A stretch of 64,000 bases of DNA from Eulemur rufifrons (GCF_041146395.1 NC_090986.1:46164001-46228000); one strand, 5' to 3'. Numbered from the stretch's first letter, positions 1 through 13,759 are shown. Made by a program: numbers and translations. Notes: generated from the sequence alone by a model not told the origin.

Positions 1-2588
1 TCCAATACTTTCTAAGGACATGTCAAAATAAATATAGATATAAAAAAGCCCAAATATACTTTGTTATATTGCTCAATTTAGCTTTTAATTTTTTTAATCC
101 AGGAATAATTTTACATCATTTTTTCCCCCTTTTTCCTTTCTGATATGTGTTAGGTAACTTTGCCAAATTCTTCATGGTGGCATTTGATTTAGGAATATCG
201 TTTTATTATACCATTTTGTTGAACCTGAATGTCTGTTAAAATAATAGAGTGAACCACAAATAGATTAAAGTTTTATATCTTTTTAATATTTATTGTTTTT
301 CCTAATTTCATGTAAAATGATGTTCACCTAAGGATCACTTATTGTTTTCCAAAATTTGGGGATTGACAATCTCATATGTATTTTAAATGAACGGGAAATC
401 TGGGAAAGGTAGTAAGCTGCTTCTATAACATTTTTCAAAAAACTCTCTCAAATGAATAGTAAGGACCAAAAAATAAAGAAGAAAAATTATCTACATTTGA
501 GTTAAATAATTATAACAATACAATACTGTAAATTTTTTCTTTAGAAAAAAAGGCACCGAATCTAATAAATGCAGATCAAATGAAAAAGAAAAGTTTATGT
601 ATATATGTATGGATTTTGTATATGTTTATGTATTTGTGTGTGACTTATAGTTTTTCAGAACTTTCTTGCTGGCACAACAAAATGCTATGGAATTTCCTTG
701 CTCCAGAAATGAAATCAACCATTTTTCCCAGGGATTTTTTGTTCCTGTTATTTAGTAATGGCATTTAGAAGCCAAGATCTGGTTAATTAATGTGCTCATT
801 GGGCCTGGAGTATTTTTAATTCTAGTACACTTTTATGGACAGCTTAAGAAAGTGGACATTTAAAATCATTATTTCTTAATGATACATCATTACAAATTTA
901 GTATTATTTTGCTTTTGTATGTTTTTTCAAATTCTTATTTTCTGTGGTTATGTTACCTGCTTCATATATAGTTTTTTAAATTGTTTAAATTTTAGTTTCT
1001 ATTTTTAGGAATCCCTTTTGGTTTTAGGCATTTCATTTTATTTATTGAAAATAAAAATATTTATACTATTTAATGATCAAAAAGGCTTATTAAAAAGAAT
1101 ATTCAGATAACTCTACTTCCCATCAGTATTCTCCCATTTTTTACAGTTTCCTTTTCTATTATTTTATTTTCCCTTCAAGTTCATCATACAAATCTAAGTG
1201 TGTGTATGCATAATGTATACCTACACATATACACATGCAAATAATACAGATCCATTTACATATATATACACATCCATGTTTATTTCTACTTTATATTTTT
1301 CTTAATTTTTAATCAAAAATAATCTACACACTCTTGTGCATCTTGTCCTTTTTGCTTGCACTGTATTATGTATATTGTTTCTAATAAATACCAAGGTTCT
1401 AATTATAGGATTAGTTGTTTTCCATTATTTTTTAATCAAAAATAAAATTGTAACAAGCAAATTTGTGCATGTTTCATCTCATTCTGGCATTTGCATTCCA
1501 ATGAGCAATGCATGAGTACCTATTTCTTCAGAGGTTTTGCCAAATTTTTTAGATTTATGAAATTCTGAGAGCTAAAAAGGACTGTTAGTACAGTTTACAT
1601 GTCTATTTCTCTTGTATTAATGTGTTTTTCTTTTACGGTTAGTACCATTTGCACTTAATTTTAATGTAGAAAGTCTGTTCACATTTTTTACCTATTCTGC
1701 TGCCAGGTGGTTGGAGTTTGGATTAAGAATTCCTATCCTAAATGATTGGGCCATACTTGCCTAAATTCTACGAAAGAAACCGTATTTAATATATTCATTT
1801 TTTAGGAATGTATGTATGTTTACACTCTTATTTTTATATACAGTTCTGAATGAGTTAAAGTACTGTATAGTAAGCTAAATAATAAGCTAAAGCACATTAA
1901 CATAATGAAGACTGGTTGACTCTATCCTGCTTGATCACTACAGATACTAAGTTCCATTCTCTGGCAATGTGACATATTTAGTGGTTAGTTAAAATAAATA
2001 AATGATAATCACTTGGCTTTTAAATGGGACTCTACTACTACTGATTCTGTTGTGACGTTTTCTCTAATCTTGTTGTATTTTGTTATAGCAGAAAATCCCC
2101 TGGATTGTACCTTATGTATCAATAGAAACCACTGAGGAAAAAGAAAATAGAACAGGTTTTGTGTATCTATTCTACGGAGACAAATGGATCCACAGAAATC
2201 ACTAAATTTATTATTATAATGACTGACAAGAAGTTATATACCATGATTTAGAACTATTTAATAAATTATATCGTTGAATAGAACTCTAGCACAAATGTAT
2301 AATGTGAAAATGTCTGTTCTGGGATAAGTGAATTTGTTTGTGTAGTGATTTGCACACAGATTTGCACCTAAAGAGAACAGTTTAAATAGGAACCAAGATG
2401 TTGAAGTTTTGTAATTTGATCTAATTGAACAACCAGTCCATTCCTTTTTAGTGTCAAAGGTGTTGTCTATTAAAGTTTTTCACAATTAAAGCTCTTTGCA
2501 CCTTTTCCCAGGGAATAACATTTTCCATAACATATGCAAAGTAATCATTTCAAGTACAAAATGATACATATCACTGGCTGTTTAAGTC
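1..2588. other. AT-rich upstream intron, no gene seen
   Basis: Long T- and A-runs and short TG/CA-rich patches (about 1198-1275). Short open frames here (for example 580-768) are low-complexity and have no recognisable domain. It is presumed to be the 3' part of the KLHL1 intron that ends at 22931. Confidence 0.6.
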
Positions 2589-2599
2589 ACTGAAAAAAC

Positions 2600-3530
2600 A
2601 AAAGAAAGGAAGCTGCAGGTCCAGACAGCACGTCCCTCACCTCCCGCTCACATGTACTGCCCAGGCTCCTGCCTATGAGCATGAAACTCCAGCCCGTACC
2701 CTCCCCTGCTCAGCAACTGGCGGCCACTATGGCGGTACAGCTTGCATGGTTAGTGCAAGTGCTGGTGGATGTGGAAGATACTGGCCAACATGGAAGGCAG
2801 TCTCCAGAGGGCTTGAGATGTGGCTTCCTGAGGAGTCACACTTGGGGCCGCTGTGGCTTCCTCGCTCTGAGTCCTGGTGGATAAAATGGACTTTTCTTAG
2901 GTTGGGAGTCCATGTGGGGGAGGGAGTGGGAGAGTGATGACACAAAGGACACCAAGGTCAGACTTCCAATAAAGTATGAGCACTGTGTCAATGAGCAGTA
3001 TAGCTGTGTGGGGAAAAACCTGGGACTCCAATTTGTGGAGTGCATTATCCCCTGTAGGGACTAGTGGTGATGTTAGGAAACCTGCTCATTGATGGCAAAA
3101 TCATTATCTGAGACCAAGAGGAGACCCCAAGCTGGAACCACACCTTGCTCACAATACTGCCACAACCAGCACCAGGCCTTGTCCCCCAACAAGGAGAGGG
3201 CTGATCTCTTGGAGTGACCACTATAGGGAGATCACAGACAGCTGGCAGGTAGTCTCCCAGAAGGACTGAGGGGGCATGAGCTCCTTCAGCACCACACCAA
3301 GGGACAATGGCAGTGGATGATAGCTGAAGGGAAAGTGAGACAATGGAGGAATCCCAGTGGAGATGAGAGATGGGGCAGCTTCAGACAGTGACTTGGCATG
3401 GTGGGGTGGGGTGACACAAATTCAGCCATCTGGTACCTCTCAAGATAACTGCACCTGGAGCATGGCTGGTATGGAAATAATGTGAAGATACGAGTCAGGA
3501 AGCTTTTAATGAAAACACTTATTTAATAAA
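2600..3530 (+). pseudogene. GC-richer retrocopy-like block, parent gene not recognised
   Basis: This block is clearly richer in G and C than the surrounding intron and looks like spliced mRNA. One frame over about 2937-3056 reads like degraded protein (TKVRLPIKYEHCVNEQY, then GKNLGLQFVECIIP), with stops and frame changes on both sides. The 3' edge carries ATTTAATAAA (AATAAA at about 3525-3530) directly before ACTGAAAAAG. A similar ACTGAAAAA occurs at about 2590-2598, a possible target-site duplication. There is no long A-tail, so the insertion would be old. I do not recognise the parent. It could instead be a fragment of an older repeat. Confidence 0.4.
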
Positions 3531-3604
3531 ACTGAAAAAGTAAGATTCAGAACCGCATGCTTCACTCATGGAAAAGATGCGAAGGAGTTCGTAAATCCAA
3601 CTTT

Positions 3605-3621
3605 AAAGTTGGTAAGAAATA
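3605..3621. repeat. Target-site duplication of the Alu at 3622 (left copy)
   Basis: AAAGTTGGTAAGAAATA, matched exactly at 3960-3976 after the A-tail. Confidence 0.93.
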
Positions 3622-3959
3622 GGTTGGGTGCGGTGGTTCACGCCTGTAATCCTAGCACACTGGGAGGCCGAGGCGGGCTGATTATTTGAGCTCAGGAGCT
3701 CGAGACCAGCCTGAGCAAGAGCGAGACCCTGTCTCCACTAAAAAAATACAAAGAAATTATATGGACAGCTAAAAATATATATAGAAAAAAATTAGCCAGG
3801 CACGGTGACGCATGCCTGTAGTCCCAGCTACTCCGGAGGCTGAGGCAGGAGGATCGTTTGAGCCCAGGAGTTTGAGGTTGCTGTGAGCTAGGCTGATGCC
3901 ACGGCACTCTAGCCAGGGCAAGAAAGTGAGATTCTGTCTCAAAAAAAAAAAAAAAAAAA
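3622..3959 (+). mobile_element. Alu: Alu SINE, full-length, strepsirrhine type
   Basis: A dimeric Alu from GGTTGGGTGCGGTGG to a ~20-A tail. The left arm is followed by the lemur-type linker (TATATGGACAGCTAAAA) and then the right arm. It is flanked by a 17-bp target-site duplication AAAGTTGGTAAGAAATA (3605-3621 and 3960-3976), preceded by TT as expected for L1 endonuclease. Some CpG decay shows moderate age. Confidence 0.95.
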
Positions 3960-3976
3960 AAAGTTGGTAAGAAATA

Positions 3977-6900
3977 GCAAAACAACATCTCACAGAGAAT
4001 GTGGCATGAGCTATTAGCAAAATTCTTTTACCCAAATATGTCATTCTTTGAAGATAGGTGAGAACCCAACCGAAAGTCGTTTTATCTAACTGACAGGGGA
4101 AAGGGTAAGTTTGGCCTTAGATATGGCCTAATTTTTTATTCAATTAATTAAATTAAGTTATGTGCCTTTCATATTTGCATTCTTTGACTTGGTTCTGATT
4201 CCAAATTCTCCATGAATCACGTGGCCATTGCATCCATTTCCTAGAAAAACAACTCTACCTCCACAATAGCTCAACCAGTATCTGTAGAACTACACAGATT
4301 TGTTCAAATCGGCCTTATTTAGGACACATTCATGCCTTAATGTTGTGGCCATACATATAAAATTTACTGAAGCCTGAGGCAGCGTCAGCTTTGTTAGAAG
4401 CACATAGTCTTACAGTAGGATATACATGTTTCTCTTAAAGCAAACAGTAATTTGCTCTTATTTTTTTAAAAAAATGCAGTCAGCCCTATAATGTCAACTT
4501 TCTTCATATGAAATAACAGAAGTTTTATTCCATGTTACATCCACAGGAAATAGTGTGAAAATGCAGTTGCCATCACATATCCACACCCCAGATATTTACT
4601 TTATAGTTAACTGAAACAATTCACATGCACACACTGGATCAATGTTTGGCAGCTATGTGGTATTCGTGTGATAGAGAAGTATCTTTAGCTTGTCACTAAA
4701 ATTTCTTACTGTAGGAGACTCATTATTCATTTGCTTAATACTAACTCTGGACTATTTGATATATTGGAAAAGGAGTAATCAGATAAATTACTACTTATGA
4801 AAAATTATTCATATACATGCAGAGAAAGTTTGTCACACAGATGTTGGTAGTTGATTCTCAGTGCCAAATCACACTATTTCATTTGCAGAAAACAGTTGAT
4901 TTCTGATCTTGCGTTTATAAAATGTTTGCTTCTTGATCTTGATTCATTCTCAAAAGAAGTTATAAAAATGCTGATTAAATAATGGCTATTGAGTTTGTCA
5001 TTCCACTGAGTAGTGAGAAGGGAAAAAGCCATCAAATACAGTGAAATTTTCCTGACTATACCAAGTTACTCTTTTTTTTTTTAGGTTATCAATTAGAGAA
5101 GTCTATTATATAAGAAGAGAGAAATGTACTAGATTTTGTTAGTAGAAATGAACTATGTTAAATCAGTGGATTTACAGCAGAGCTTGGATGAAACAGAGGG
5201 GAAAAACAATAAATGGTTTCCACTGTTTTAACATGGTAGACAGATGCTTTGAGGGAAAACTGCAGCTAAAAGAGAAGACCCCATATTCCATATATACAGG
5301 ACCACCAGTACTAAGGCTGTTTATCTCTCCTCATTGTTTGCCTTGAGGTTCCATTTCCAAAGAGCCATTCTACATCTTTACCTCAACTATTTGACAGTCT
5401 TCATTCCAATTGTTTTCCGAAATTAGAACACTGGAGGAAAGAGAGAAGGGAAAGGAGACTGTCTAGTCATAAGCTTAAGAATCAGATGATCCACGTTTAA
5501 GGAAAAAGTTCAACCAAATAAAGCAAAGATCCGGTGTATACGGCTGCTTGTATTTCAAATTGTCCCAGTTTTAGACACCACCCTTCTTGTCATTTAAATT
5601 AATGTTACATAATGTGGGGAGGAATTGAGAATGAGGTTGTCTAGCCAGCTCGACCTTGGAGGAATGCCACAAATAAATTTGGGAGTTTTTTTTTTTTTTT
5701 GCAATTGACCAAGGAAGAGATTACAAGGAAAAATTAAAAAAAAAACAAAAACTGAGTTTCAAAGTAATGAAATACAGTATACATAGCCTAGTTGCTCAAC
5801 CATATTATATATGCTACAAACCAAGTATTTCCATGCTTGATATGGTAATAAACAATGTAAATGACTAAGGATTCCTTAGCGCACAGAAGAAGATTCAGGA
5901 CTGGGAGGTGGTAGAAATAATTTTCTTAGTATTATTTGAGTTGCTGCTAGTGATTTTGGCAGCTTTGTTTCCTTGAGTCCATCCCTGGCTGCAGCCAAGG
6001 AGATTTGAGCCTACTCAAGTGAGTACAGAATATTCGTAAAGGGAATCCATTAATATAATCCCTAATGACTTGCTTAAATGTAGCTTCTCAGCAATATATT
6101 TGGTATTTGGAAGAATGTTAACTAATCTTTTCAGGGCTAGGATGTCAAAATGCTTGGTACTCAGGCTATAGGAGAATTTTTAAAATATCATTCTGTGATT
6201 TAAAAGAAAGTATGAGTTTAATAATTTTTCACAAATTGATTTTCTTCCAACATTGAGAAATTAAGTTAGTTTAACTAGACATGCTAAAAAATTATTAATG
6301 TAAGACAATTTAAGAAGAAAATGTCATATTGAGGTTCCATTCAATGTTATGTCAGAAAAATTGTGAAATATGTTGAAATGGAAAACTAAAAAAAAAAGAA
6401 TGAAAGAGAGAAAGAGGGAAAGAGGGAGACAGGAGAGAGAGAGAGAGAGAGACAGGAAGATAGAATGATTACTAGGTATTCTAGGGAATGCTAGTAGTTA
6501 TCTAGTACACCTTCTGGGTTATCTGATTCTATAGTGGTCTAACTTCTTTGAACTATTTTACAATCAAAGTAATTGTATTACTGACAATAATACAAATTAT
6601 TCTTATCTATAGAGATGTAAATAAATTTTCCACAATGGAACTACAATTTATTCCTGCCACCTTTCTTCAGAAGTTACTTTTTCATCTATCAATAAATTCA
6701 ATTTCTCATTTCCTGATTGCTTAAATATGTGTCTTCTCTATGGCTTCTCCTTTGAACTAATTTTAATATATTATCAACTCCCTTATCAATTAATTAAATG
6801 AAATATTTTACCTGGGCTTATTTTATATTTGTATGAGAGTCATGATTTAACCTTTCTAATAAAATTGTGCTTTAACATATTTATCAATTTAAAATATTTG

Positions 6901-7090
6901 ATTTTCCAGTATTTGAGTTTTATTCATGAAGTTTTTGTCTTATAAAGTATTCATAATGGTCTTCAATGAGAAATTTTTCCATGATTTCTCAGTCCATTTT
7001 TGATAGGAAATCTAGAATGTTATTTGACCTTGTCTGTCTTTTTTAGTGTTGTATCTCGCAGCCTAGATCAATGGCTGAAACATAGTAGGT
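3977..7090. other. AT-rich intron, no gene seen
   Basis: Mostly unique AT-rich sequence with poly-T runs (5069-5082, 5686-5700). A purine-rich GA tract is annotated separately at about 6380. Open frames are short and carry no recognisable domain. Confidence 0.6.
6382..6456. repeat. Purine-rich (GA)n-like tract
   Basis: Almost pure A and G over about 75 bases, with AGAGAGAGAGAGAGAG in its second half: a polypurine microsatellite liable to length change. Confidence 0.85.
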
Positions 7091-7098
7091 AATTTCTT

Positions 7099-7211
7099 TT
7101 TTTTTATTTCAGAATATTATGGGTATGTAAATATTTCAGTTACATATAACACCTTTGCCTTGCCCAAGCCAGTGCTACAAGCGTGCCCTTCCCCTACACA
7201 GCGAGCACTGC
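7099..7211 (-). mobile_element. L1: L1 3' end, severely 5'-truncated
   Basis: Poly-T followed by TATTTCAGAATATTATGGG and a 'gccttgcccaagccagtgct' stretch, the reverse complement of a primate L1 3' UTR. The same wording opens the L1 at 51491. It is flanked by AATTTCTT (7091-7098 and 7212-7219), the right copy followed by AA, which fits an L1 endonuclease site in this orientation. Confidence 0.8.
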
Positions 7212-7842
7212 AATTTCTTAATAAATAATTTTGATGGTCATTGTATGAACGGCAATTAAGCAGAATTGCAAACCCCTGTTGCTTTCCTAATAACCTGCAA
7301 GAATAAACTATGACCTACTAATTCACCAAATAATCAAGAGTAAAAAAAAGAAAATGACTAGTATGATTGATATGGACCTTGACCTACAGTTAAGCTACCC
7401 TACTTAGAGTGGTATCTACATTTGTCATGACTTCAACAATATAACCCTTTTTGTTGATATCAAGTAATTATTTTTCCCATTTTAAAAAATATTGTATTTC
7501 ATTTTTATTTAAATGATGTCATGGGTCTTTTAATGTATTTTTTAACTAAGTGTGAAATTACTTATCTGTAGTGTATTGATCATTGACTAAGTGGTTTGCA
7601 AACAGAAAATTCATGTAACACTCTTTTAAATTGTGAAGGCCAGGGCATTCCAGTAAATATATTTTAAGAACTTACCACCCAGGCATCCTGATATACATGG
7701 TAAGTTTGGATATAACAGTTTTTGTTTTAATTGAAAAAAGTTTTCAGTGCAGTGAGATTTGCCAGACTTTTTAGAAACCGCAAAGAAAGGGATACTTGAT
7801 TCAGTCAAAGGAACTTAAGACACCACAGAAGGTTTAATGCCT

Positions 7843-8390
7843 AAAATAGAACTATCATTTGATCCAGTAATCCCACTACTGGGTACTTACCCATAAGAAA
7901 AAAAGACATTCTACGAAAAAGACACCTGCACTCAAATGTTCATAGCAGCACAATTCACAATTGCAAAGATGTGGAAACAACCCAAGTGCCCATCAATACA
8001 TGAGTGGATTAATAAAAGATGGTAGATGTATACCATGTAGTACTACTCAGCCATAAAAAACAATGGTAAACTTGCACCTCTTATACTATCCTGGGTGAAG
8101 CTAGAGCCCATTCTTCGAAGTAAAGTACCACAAGCATGGAAAAACAAACATCACATGTACTCACCATTAAATTAGAACTAATCAATCAACACCTATGTGC
8201 ACATATGTAAATAATATTCATCAGAAATCAAGCAGTTGGGAGGGTGGAGGAGGGGATGGGTAAATTCACATCTAACAGGTACAATGCACACTGTCTGGGG
8301 GATGAGTACACTTTGATTCAAATGGTACAAAAGTAATTTATTTAACCAAAATGTTTGTACCCCAATAATATTCTGAAAAAATAAAAAAGA
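7843..8390 (+). mobile_element. L1: L1 3' end, 5'-truncated
   Basis: The end of ORF2 followed by the 3' UTR: 'atttgatccagtaatcccactactgggta', 'acaattgcaaagatgtggaaac' and 'ctactcagccataaaaaa' are hallmark L1 phrases. It ends near AATATTCTGAAAAAATAAAAAA. A 10-bp duplication TTTAATGCCT flanks it (7833-7842 and 8391-8400). ORF2 remnants are broken by stops. Confidence 0.93.
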
Positions 8391-8400
8391 TTTAATGCCT

Positions 8401-10090
8401 GACTAAGGTTTGGGGAAAAAAACAAATCAAAACAAACAAAAACAATAGCAACAGATGCTAATAATAACATATTAATTACTGATAATTTCTGAGTGTATTC
8501 ATTCCTTTAACTAGCTTCTTAATATGTCTATCATAAACTCAGAGTGTACAAGTTTATGTATTTTCACCACATAATTGTATCTTAAGTTATAGGGTATTTT
8601 ATTTCATTAAAATAAACTAAAAATTATTTTCAAGACTCAAAAATTATTCACGGAATATATAGGAAAATTATATATATGTTTATATATGTTTATGTATATG
8701 TTTATATATATGATGAGTATTTGATAAACTATTGGAAAAGTATTAGTATTTTGAAGGTAATGAGAAAAAATATGGACTTTAAGAATTTTTTAAATTCTCT
8801 CCAAAAAAATACAAAAGTTTAAATGTTCTGCTTTGCATTGGTCAATAATGATTTAATTTATTTAAATTTAGTGGCCTTTCTTTTCTTTACTTAGGTATTT
8901 GCAGTTTTAGCCTCTGGTGATTTAAAAAAAAAATTTAGAATAATATAATGTGAAATATTTTACACTTGGGTTATCTCTTCATTCTAGAAATATTATTTAT
9001 GTGGATGTAGACCCATTTAGAATAAATTTTTTCTGCATGTAAACATGTGCTTATTCTGCACAACTTTTGCCATAAAGTAGAAGCAGTTAACATTTTCTTT
9101 GGGCTAAAATATGAGAAGTAAGCATATAACTTACAAATTTATTCTGGTTTTTCCTCTATTTGTCTCTCTTGAACATTCAGTGAATTTTTCTTCCTGTTAT
9201 ATAGAATTCTATACATGATAGAACATTTATATATATGAATTGATTTACATTATATGAATTGATTTACATTATATGAAAATCATATACACGTATATTATAT
9301 ATATAGAAGTTGTCATAATTTAGATGAAGCTACTTTTAAGAATTAAGATTTGCCTTAAAAAGATAGGTATTTTTAAATTAGTAATATTAACTATGGCTGG
9401 TACATTAATATTAGAAATTACTTTTAAACATATTTTAAATATGTATGGAAAATATCATAGCTAAAAAGGGAAAATACTTTATCTTAACGTTCTCTGCCTA
9501 ATGATAGGCAAAATACTGCAATCAACTCTACATTATTTCATGAGTTCTAAAGAAATATTGATAAATAAATAGAAATATTGATAAACAGGAATTCATTTAT
9601 TGTTCTGCTCCTTTTATTTACCAAAGAAAACAAAAATAATATAAACCAACATCCCCTATAACTTTGGAAATTTATTTATAAATAAGCTCTTGTAATTCAC
9701 TGGCATTTTTTTGGTCATTGTGTAATTGTACAAATTATATAATTTGAGCACGTATTTGATAATCCATAAATTAAATATATATTTCCTTCTATTTGTCAAC
9801 AAAGCAATATTTTCTATTTTAGTGAAAATGTTTTTCACATATTCTCCTCAAATTATTTGTGTACTAGTTTTAGACAATAAATAAATTATTAATATATAGT
9901 TGTTATCCTTCCTGGCTTATAGAATTGAAGATTTAAATGTTGAATCAGGATGTAGAAAAAAATGATAACTACCTCAGGAACAAGTTCTTATGTCAACTCT
10001 TCTCTCACATCCTTTCTTTATCATATTCAAACATAAATTGCAACACTAGTAAGTGATACTTACACTTTAATCTGCAACTTCTCATCATCG
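8401..10090. other. AT-rich intron with small local duplications
   Basis: No gene or full repeat recognised. It contains TATATGTTTA repeats (about 8668-8712) and a tandem copy of ATATGAATTGATTTACATT (about 9233-9270). Confidence 0.55.
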
Positions 10091-10099
10091 TGGTTCTCT

Positions 10100-10780
10100 G
10101 AAAATATTTCTCAGCATTTGTCCTTGGCTACTCTCTTTCTATATATCTCATTCACCCATTCTGCGCAAACTCCCAGGATTCTGGTATCTCTCTGTTTCTC
10201 TTCCTGATCCATATTCTCTCCTGGTACACCAATGGTCCACAGCTTTGTTAATTAATCACAAACCACACCTCAAGCTAAGTCCTCACTCCTGAGCTCCAGA
10301 GCTCATTTTTCAATCTCTCTGTAAGAGAACTACTGATATTTGTTATATTCTAATTTAAGTAATTATGTTCTCTAGCAAATTCATTCCAACTCCTAACATT
10401 TCCTATATTGGTTTCACCATCTACAGAGTAACTTATGCTAATAAACTGATGGCTGAAATAGATTTCTCCCTCTTCTTCACTCCCACTATCCAAATAACTT
10501 CCATATATGAAAAATCTTACTCTGAAATGCATTTGCAATTTTCCGATTTCTCTGTTTCCCCATTTTAATCTATCCTACATCATGCTAATAGCATCTTCAT
10601 TTTATGTAAATTTAATCAGTGTCCTATTTAAAAACCTGAGAATTGTGTGAATAGAGTATCCCATTCATAGTGTAAAGTCCCAGTTCTTTGCAAGTCCCCC
10701 AAATTCCTCTTTAACAATCCTCTATTTTGTTCATTCAGCATATTTCTAGTTATACTCTTTCTCTATCCTCTCAAATTTTT
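10100..10780 (+). mobile_element. L2: Ancient L2-like LINE fragment
   Basis: Pyrimidine-rich sequence with phrases that resemble decayed L2 3' sequence in sense orientation: 'tcactcctgagctccagagctca', then 'tcctatattggtttcaccat', then 'ctccctcttcttcactcccac'. It is recognised by wording and order only. Divergence is high and edges are approximate. Confidence 0.5.
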
Positions 10781-10784
10781 CCCT

Positions 10785-12500
10785 ACAAAATACATATGTA
10801 TTACCCATACCACAATTCACTTTCTTACTACATTGTCCATTTCTACTCCTGACTTTAAATTTCTGGCCAAGCATTCATGTGAATGAAACAGCTATTCATA
10901 ATTAAAACTTACATATAAATACAAAATGCTAATATTTGATTAGAAATTAAAACTTCTAAGAATCTTCCTAAACATGCAACTATCATGTAAATAGAGGGAA
11001 GATTGTAAATACCTTCTGTTTAGAATATTACAATAGATAAACTTCCTGTATCAATGACAATGCTGCTTATGGTATTTGAGTTGCCAATATAACACATGCA
11101 TTTGTTGCTTTTGTATCCATGGTAAATTTATATTAATGATATATTTATTTAATACTTCAAAAGATCAAATACTTTTAAAACATGAACTGTAATTAGGTAA
11201 GTAAGCAAAATTATGTTTTACAGCTTTGCTCGCAAATGTAAGCCAGCCACCAACGGGCCTACATTGCCAACCTATCAACTGTTTGAGGTAAAGCTTTGTG
11301 AAGAAATAAGTGATAGAGATTGCAAAGATTTTTTATACTTCTGAGATTTAAGGGCAAGTTTGAAAATCATAAATAGCATAATTAATGTAAAAATAAATAT
11401 TTTATTCAAAACAGTGAAAACTCATTTCTTTGCAGAATAACATAGATGATTTCATTATATAGTAGTATTCTTAACAAATGAGAAAACATGCTAAAATTAC
11501 CTAAAATTCAAATTATATACACTTTTTTCTATTCTATTGAAAGTTATTCTGTCTTCAGTAGACTTGGTAAGATGAAACAAGATGTCAAAATCATGTGTAA
11601 TAATTTAAGTCAAATGAATTTTAATTATAAGTGAAGAAAGTATCATGTATAAAAATCAGAATAGAATTTTTTGTATTTTTTCTTAGCATGCCATCCCAGT
11701 GTCTGAAAGAATGAATGAAGCTTTAAATAAACCATATTTAAAAATATTTTTTTATCCAAGATAAAATTACAAACAAAAATATATCCTAAGATTATAATTG
11801 TTCTCATAACTAATAAAATAATCATTCCACAAAATTTAGAAAATTCAAAATCAAACAAGCAGGTTGAAGAAAACACTCAAACTTTCACCACTAAACTATA
11901 ACAACATTAATATCACCTGTATCATGTTCTAGTCTTGTTCGCCTGGTTTACAGATGTAGCTCATATTTAAGCAAGTAGGTTCTGAAGGGGACAAAAAAAG
12001 AGGGAAATTATTTTCACAACTGCCCTATGAACCTACCCCTTTTCCTTGCCCATTGAATAAAATCAAAGACAGACATCACGATTTTCCGATGACTTTTAGC
12101 TAATGAACGTCTCCGCAGGACCCCTGAGTCACAGAAATACCTTCATTTCCATAATTAACATGTCCAGTTTTGTCCAATACATATTAGGTGAATCCTGCAG
12201 AACTCCAGTGACTGCTTAGTAAGTAAATATTTCTCATGAGGTATTGAGAAGGAAAGAAAGTGCATAGTGTATTTACTTACTAAAAATTCACCATGTGAAG
12301 CCACTTAGCTAATCAACAGTCTTAAGCAAATTATTTTAGTTCCTTGGGAGATTTGGGAACACTGGGTTAATTTGGGGCATCAATTGATTAGTGTGGCCAT
12401 CATATTAAATGATCTCCTGAGTTGCTGTTATAGTTTACAAAGAATCTCTCATGTGTAAATTTGTAAAACTTTGGCTTATTACTTCCAGAGTTCTACTTTA
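10785..12500. other. AT-rich intron; one exon-like island at 11224-11288
   Basis: Mostly unique AT-rich DNA. The island at 11224-11288 has acceptor- and donor-like borders and two CpGs and is discussed in the findings. No gene is called. Confidence 0.5.
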
Positions 12501-12507
12501 GGCAAGG

Positions 12508-12700
12508 AGACAGTGCGGTATGTGATTATGAGCATTGAGTTTGGAGGCAGATTGCCTGGAATTTTAATATACCCACTAGGAAAGCTATTCAAGCAAGAAT
12601 CCTTATCATTCCTCACTTTTCTCATCTACAAAAGGGAATAATTGTACTATTCACTTCAATGAGTTATGAGTGTTAACTAACATATTTAATAGCTTAAAAA
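12508..12700 (+). mobile_element. MIR: MIR SINE fragment
   Basis: The order 'gagacagtgcggtatgtgatta', 'ttggaggcagattgcctgga', 'ctcatctacaaaagggaata' and 'gagttatgagtgttaacta' follows the MIR consensus from its 5' part to its core and 3' part. It is heavily diverged. Confidence 0.75.
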
Positions 12701-13551
12701 CTTAAAGTATGAAATCCCAAGTTTATTATCATTGCATCCATCTCCAATGCTACAGAGTTGGCAGGAATTCAAGGCTTTTGCAATAGGCCAGGCCAATTGA
12801 AGTCAGAGTCTTTCTTATTTTTTAAGACCCAGAAATTAATATAAATGCCTGTCATGGAGTAGATAAGTTAAAGAGAAAAGGAAATTGTCATATTACTTGC
12901 CGATATTTTAACTATAAAGGATTTGTAACCAGTCCCAACATTTGGTCAATGTAAATTATAAACAGAGGAAAGACCACACCCATGTTACAGTGCATAATGC
13001 TCTGATTTATATATGATTTTAAAATTGAGTTCAAAATTAAAGAGTAGTGATTTTAAATTTATGAAATCCAAACAGCACTGTCATATTATCAGCATTTTTA
13101 CTACAGGTAAACACATGTAGTAAAACCACTTTTAAAACCACTGATTAGATCATAATCTCTTTCTGTTGGATTACCATTGCTTAGAAACTTCGAACAAACA
13201 TAACCTATGCTAATCTTGAAATCAAACCAATCCAAATAATTGTTTCTATGTTCTCTATATGGCTCAGAGGTGGGAAAAAATTGAATTTACTGAAAATGGA
13301 AAGTATATAAGAAAAGCTTTTAAATGCTCTCTTAATTTCCCTTTTTGGGATAGCCATGCGATGTTCGTTTTGCTTTCTCTAGTTATTTTATAAGGCATTT
13401 CATTATTGCAGAAATTGCAGCCATGGGAGCACCGATTAACTACAAATCACTGATGGCAAAGCTTTCAAGAAAGTTAAAGAAATTATATTATGATCATTGA
13501 TACAAACTCAATATAGTTCAACGGCATTTTATTTAAGCCATACTGAGAGAT

Positions 13552-13752
13552 AGCATAGCTTAATGATTAAGTGTTAATGCTGGAGCCAGACTGCCTGGCT
13601 TTGAAGCCCTTCTCAAGCACATACTATCTGTGTTAACTTGGAATATTCACTTAAATTCTCTGTGCTTGAGTTGCCACAAACGACAAACATGAATGGCCAC
13701 ACAGGTTTCTACTTTTTGAGAAATTATAAGAATAATGTGTATAATATGAGTT
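13552..13752 (+). mobile_element. MIR: MIR SINE fragment
   Basis: 'gcatagcttaatgattaagtg', 'gctggagccagactgcctgg' and 'ttaaattctctgtgcttgag' match MIR in order, with a decayed 3' part running to about 13750. Confidence 0.78.
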
Positions 13753-13759
13753 ATCATTT

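Noticed and set aside
3692..4044. Open frames of 91-98 codons on the minus strand
   Set aside because: They are antisense translations of the Alu at 3622-3959 with its poly-A read as poly-Phe.
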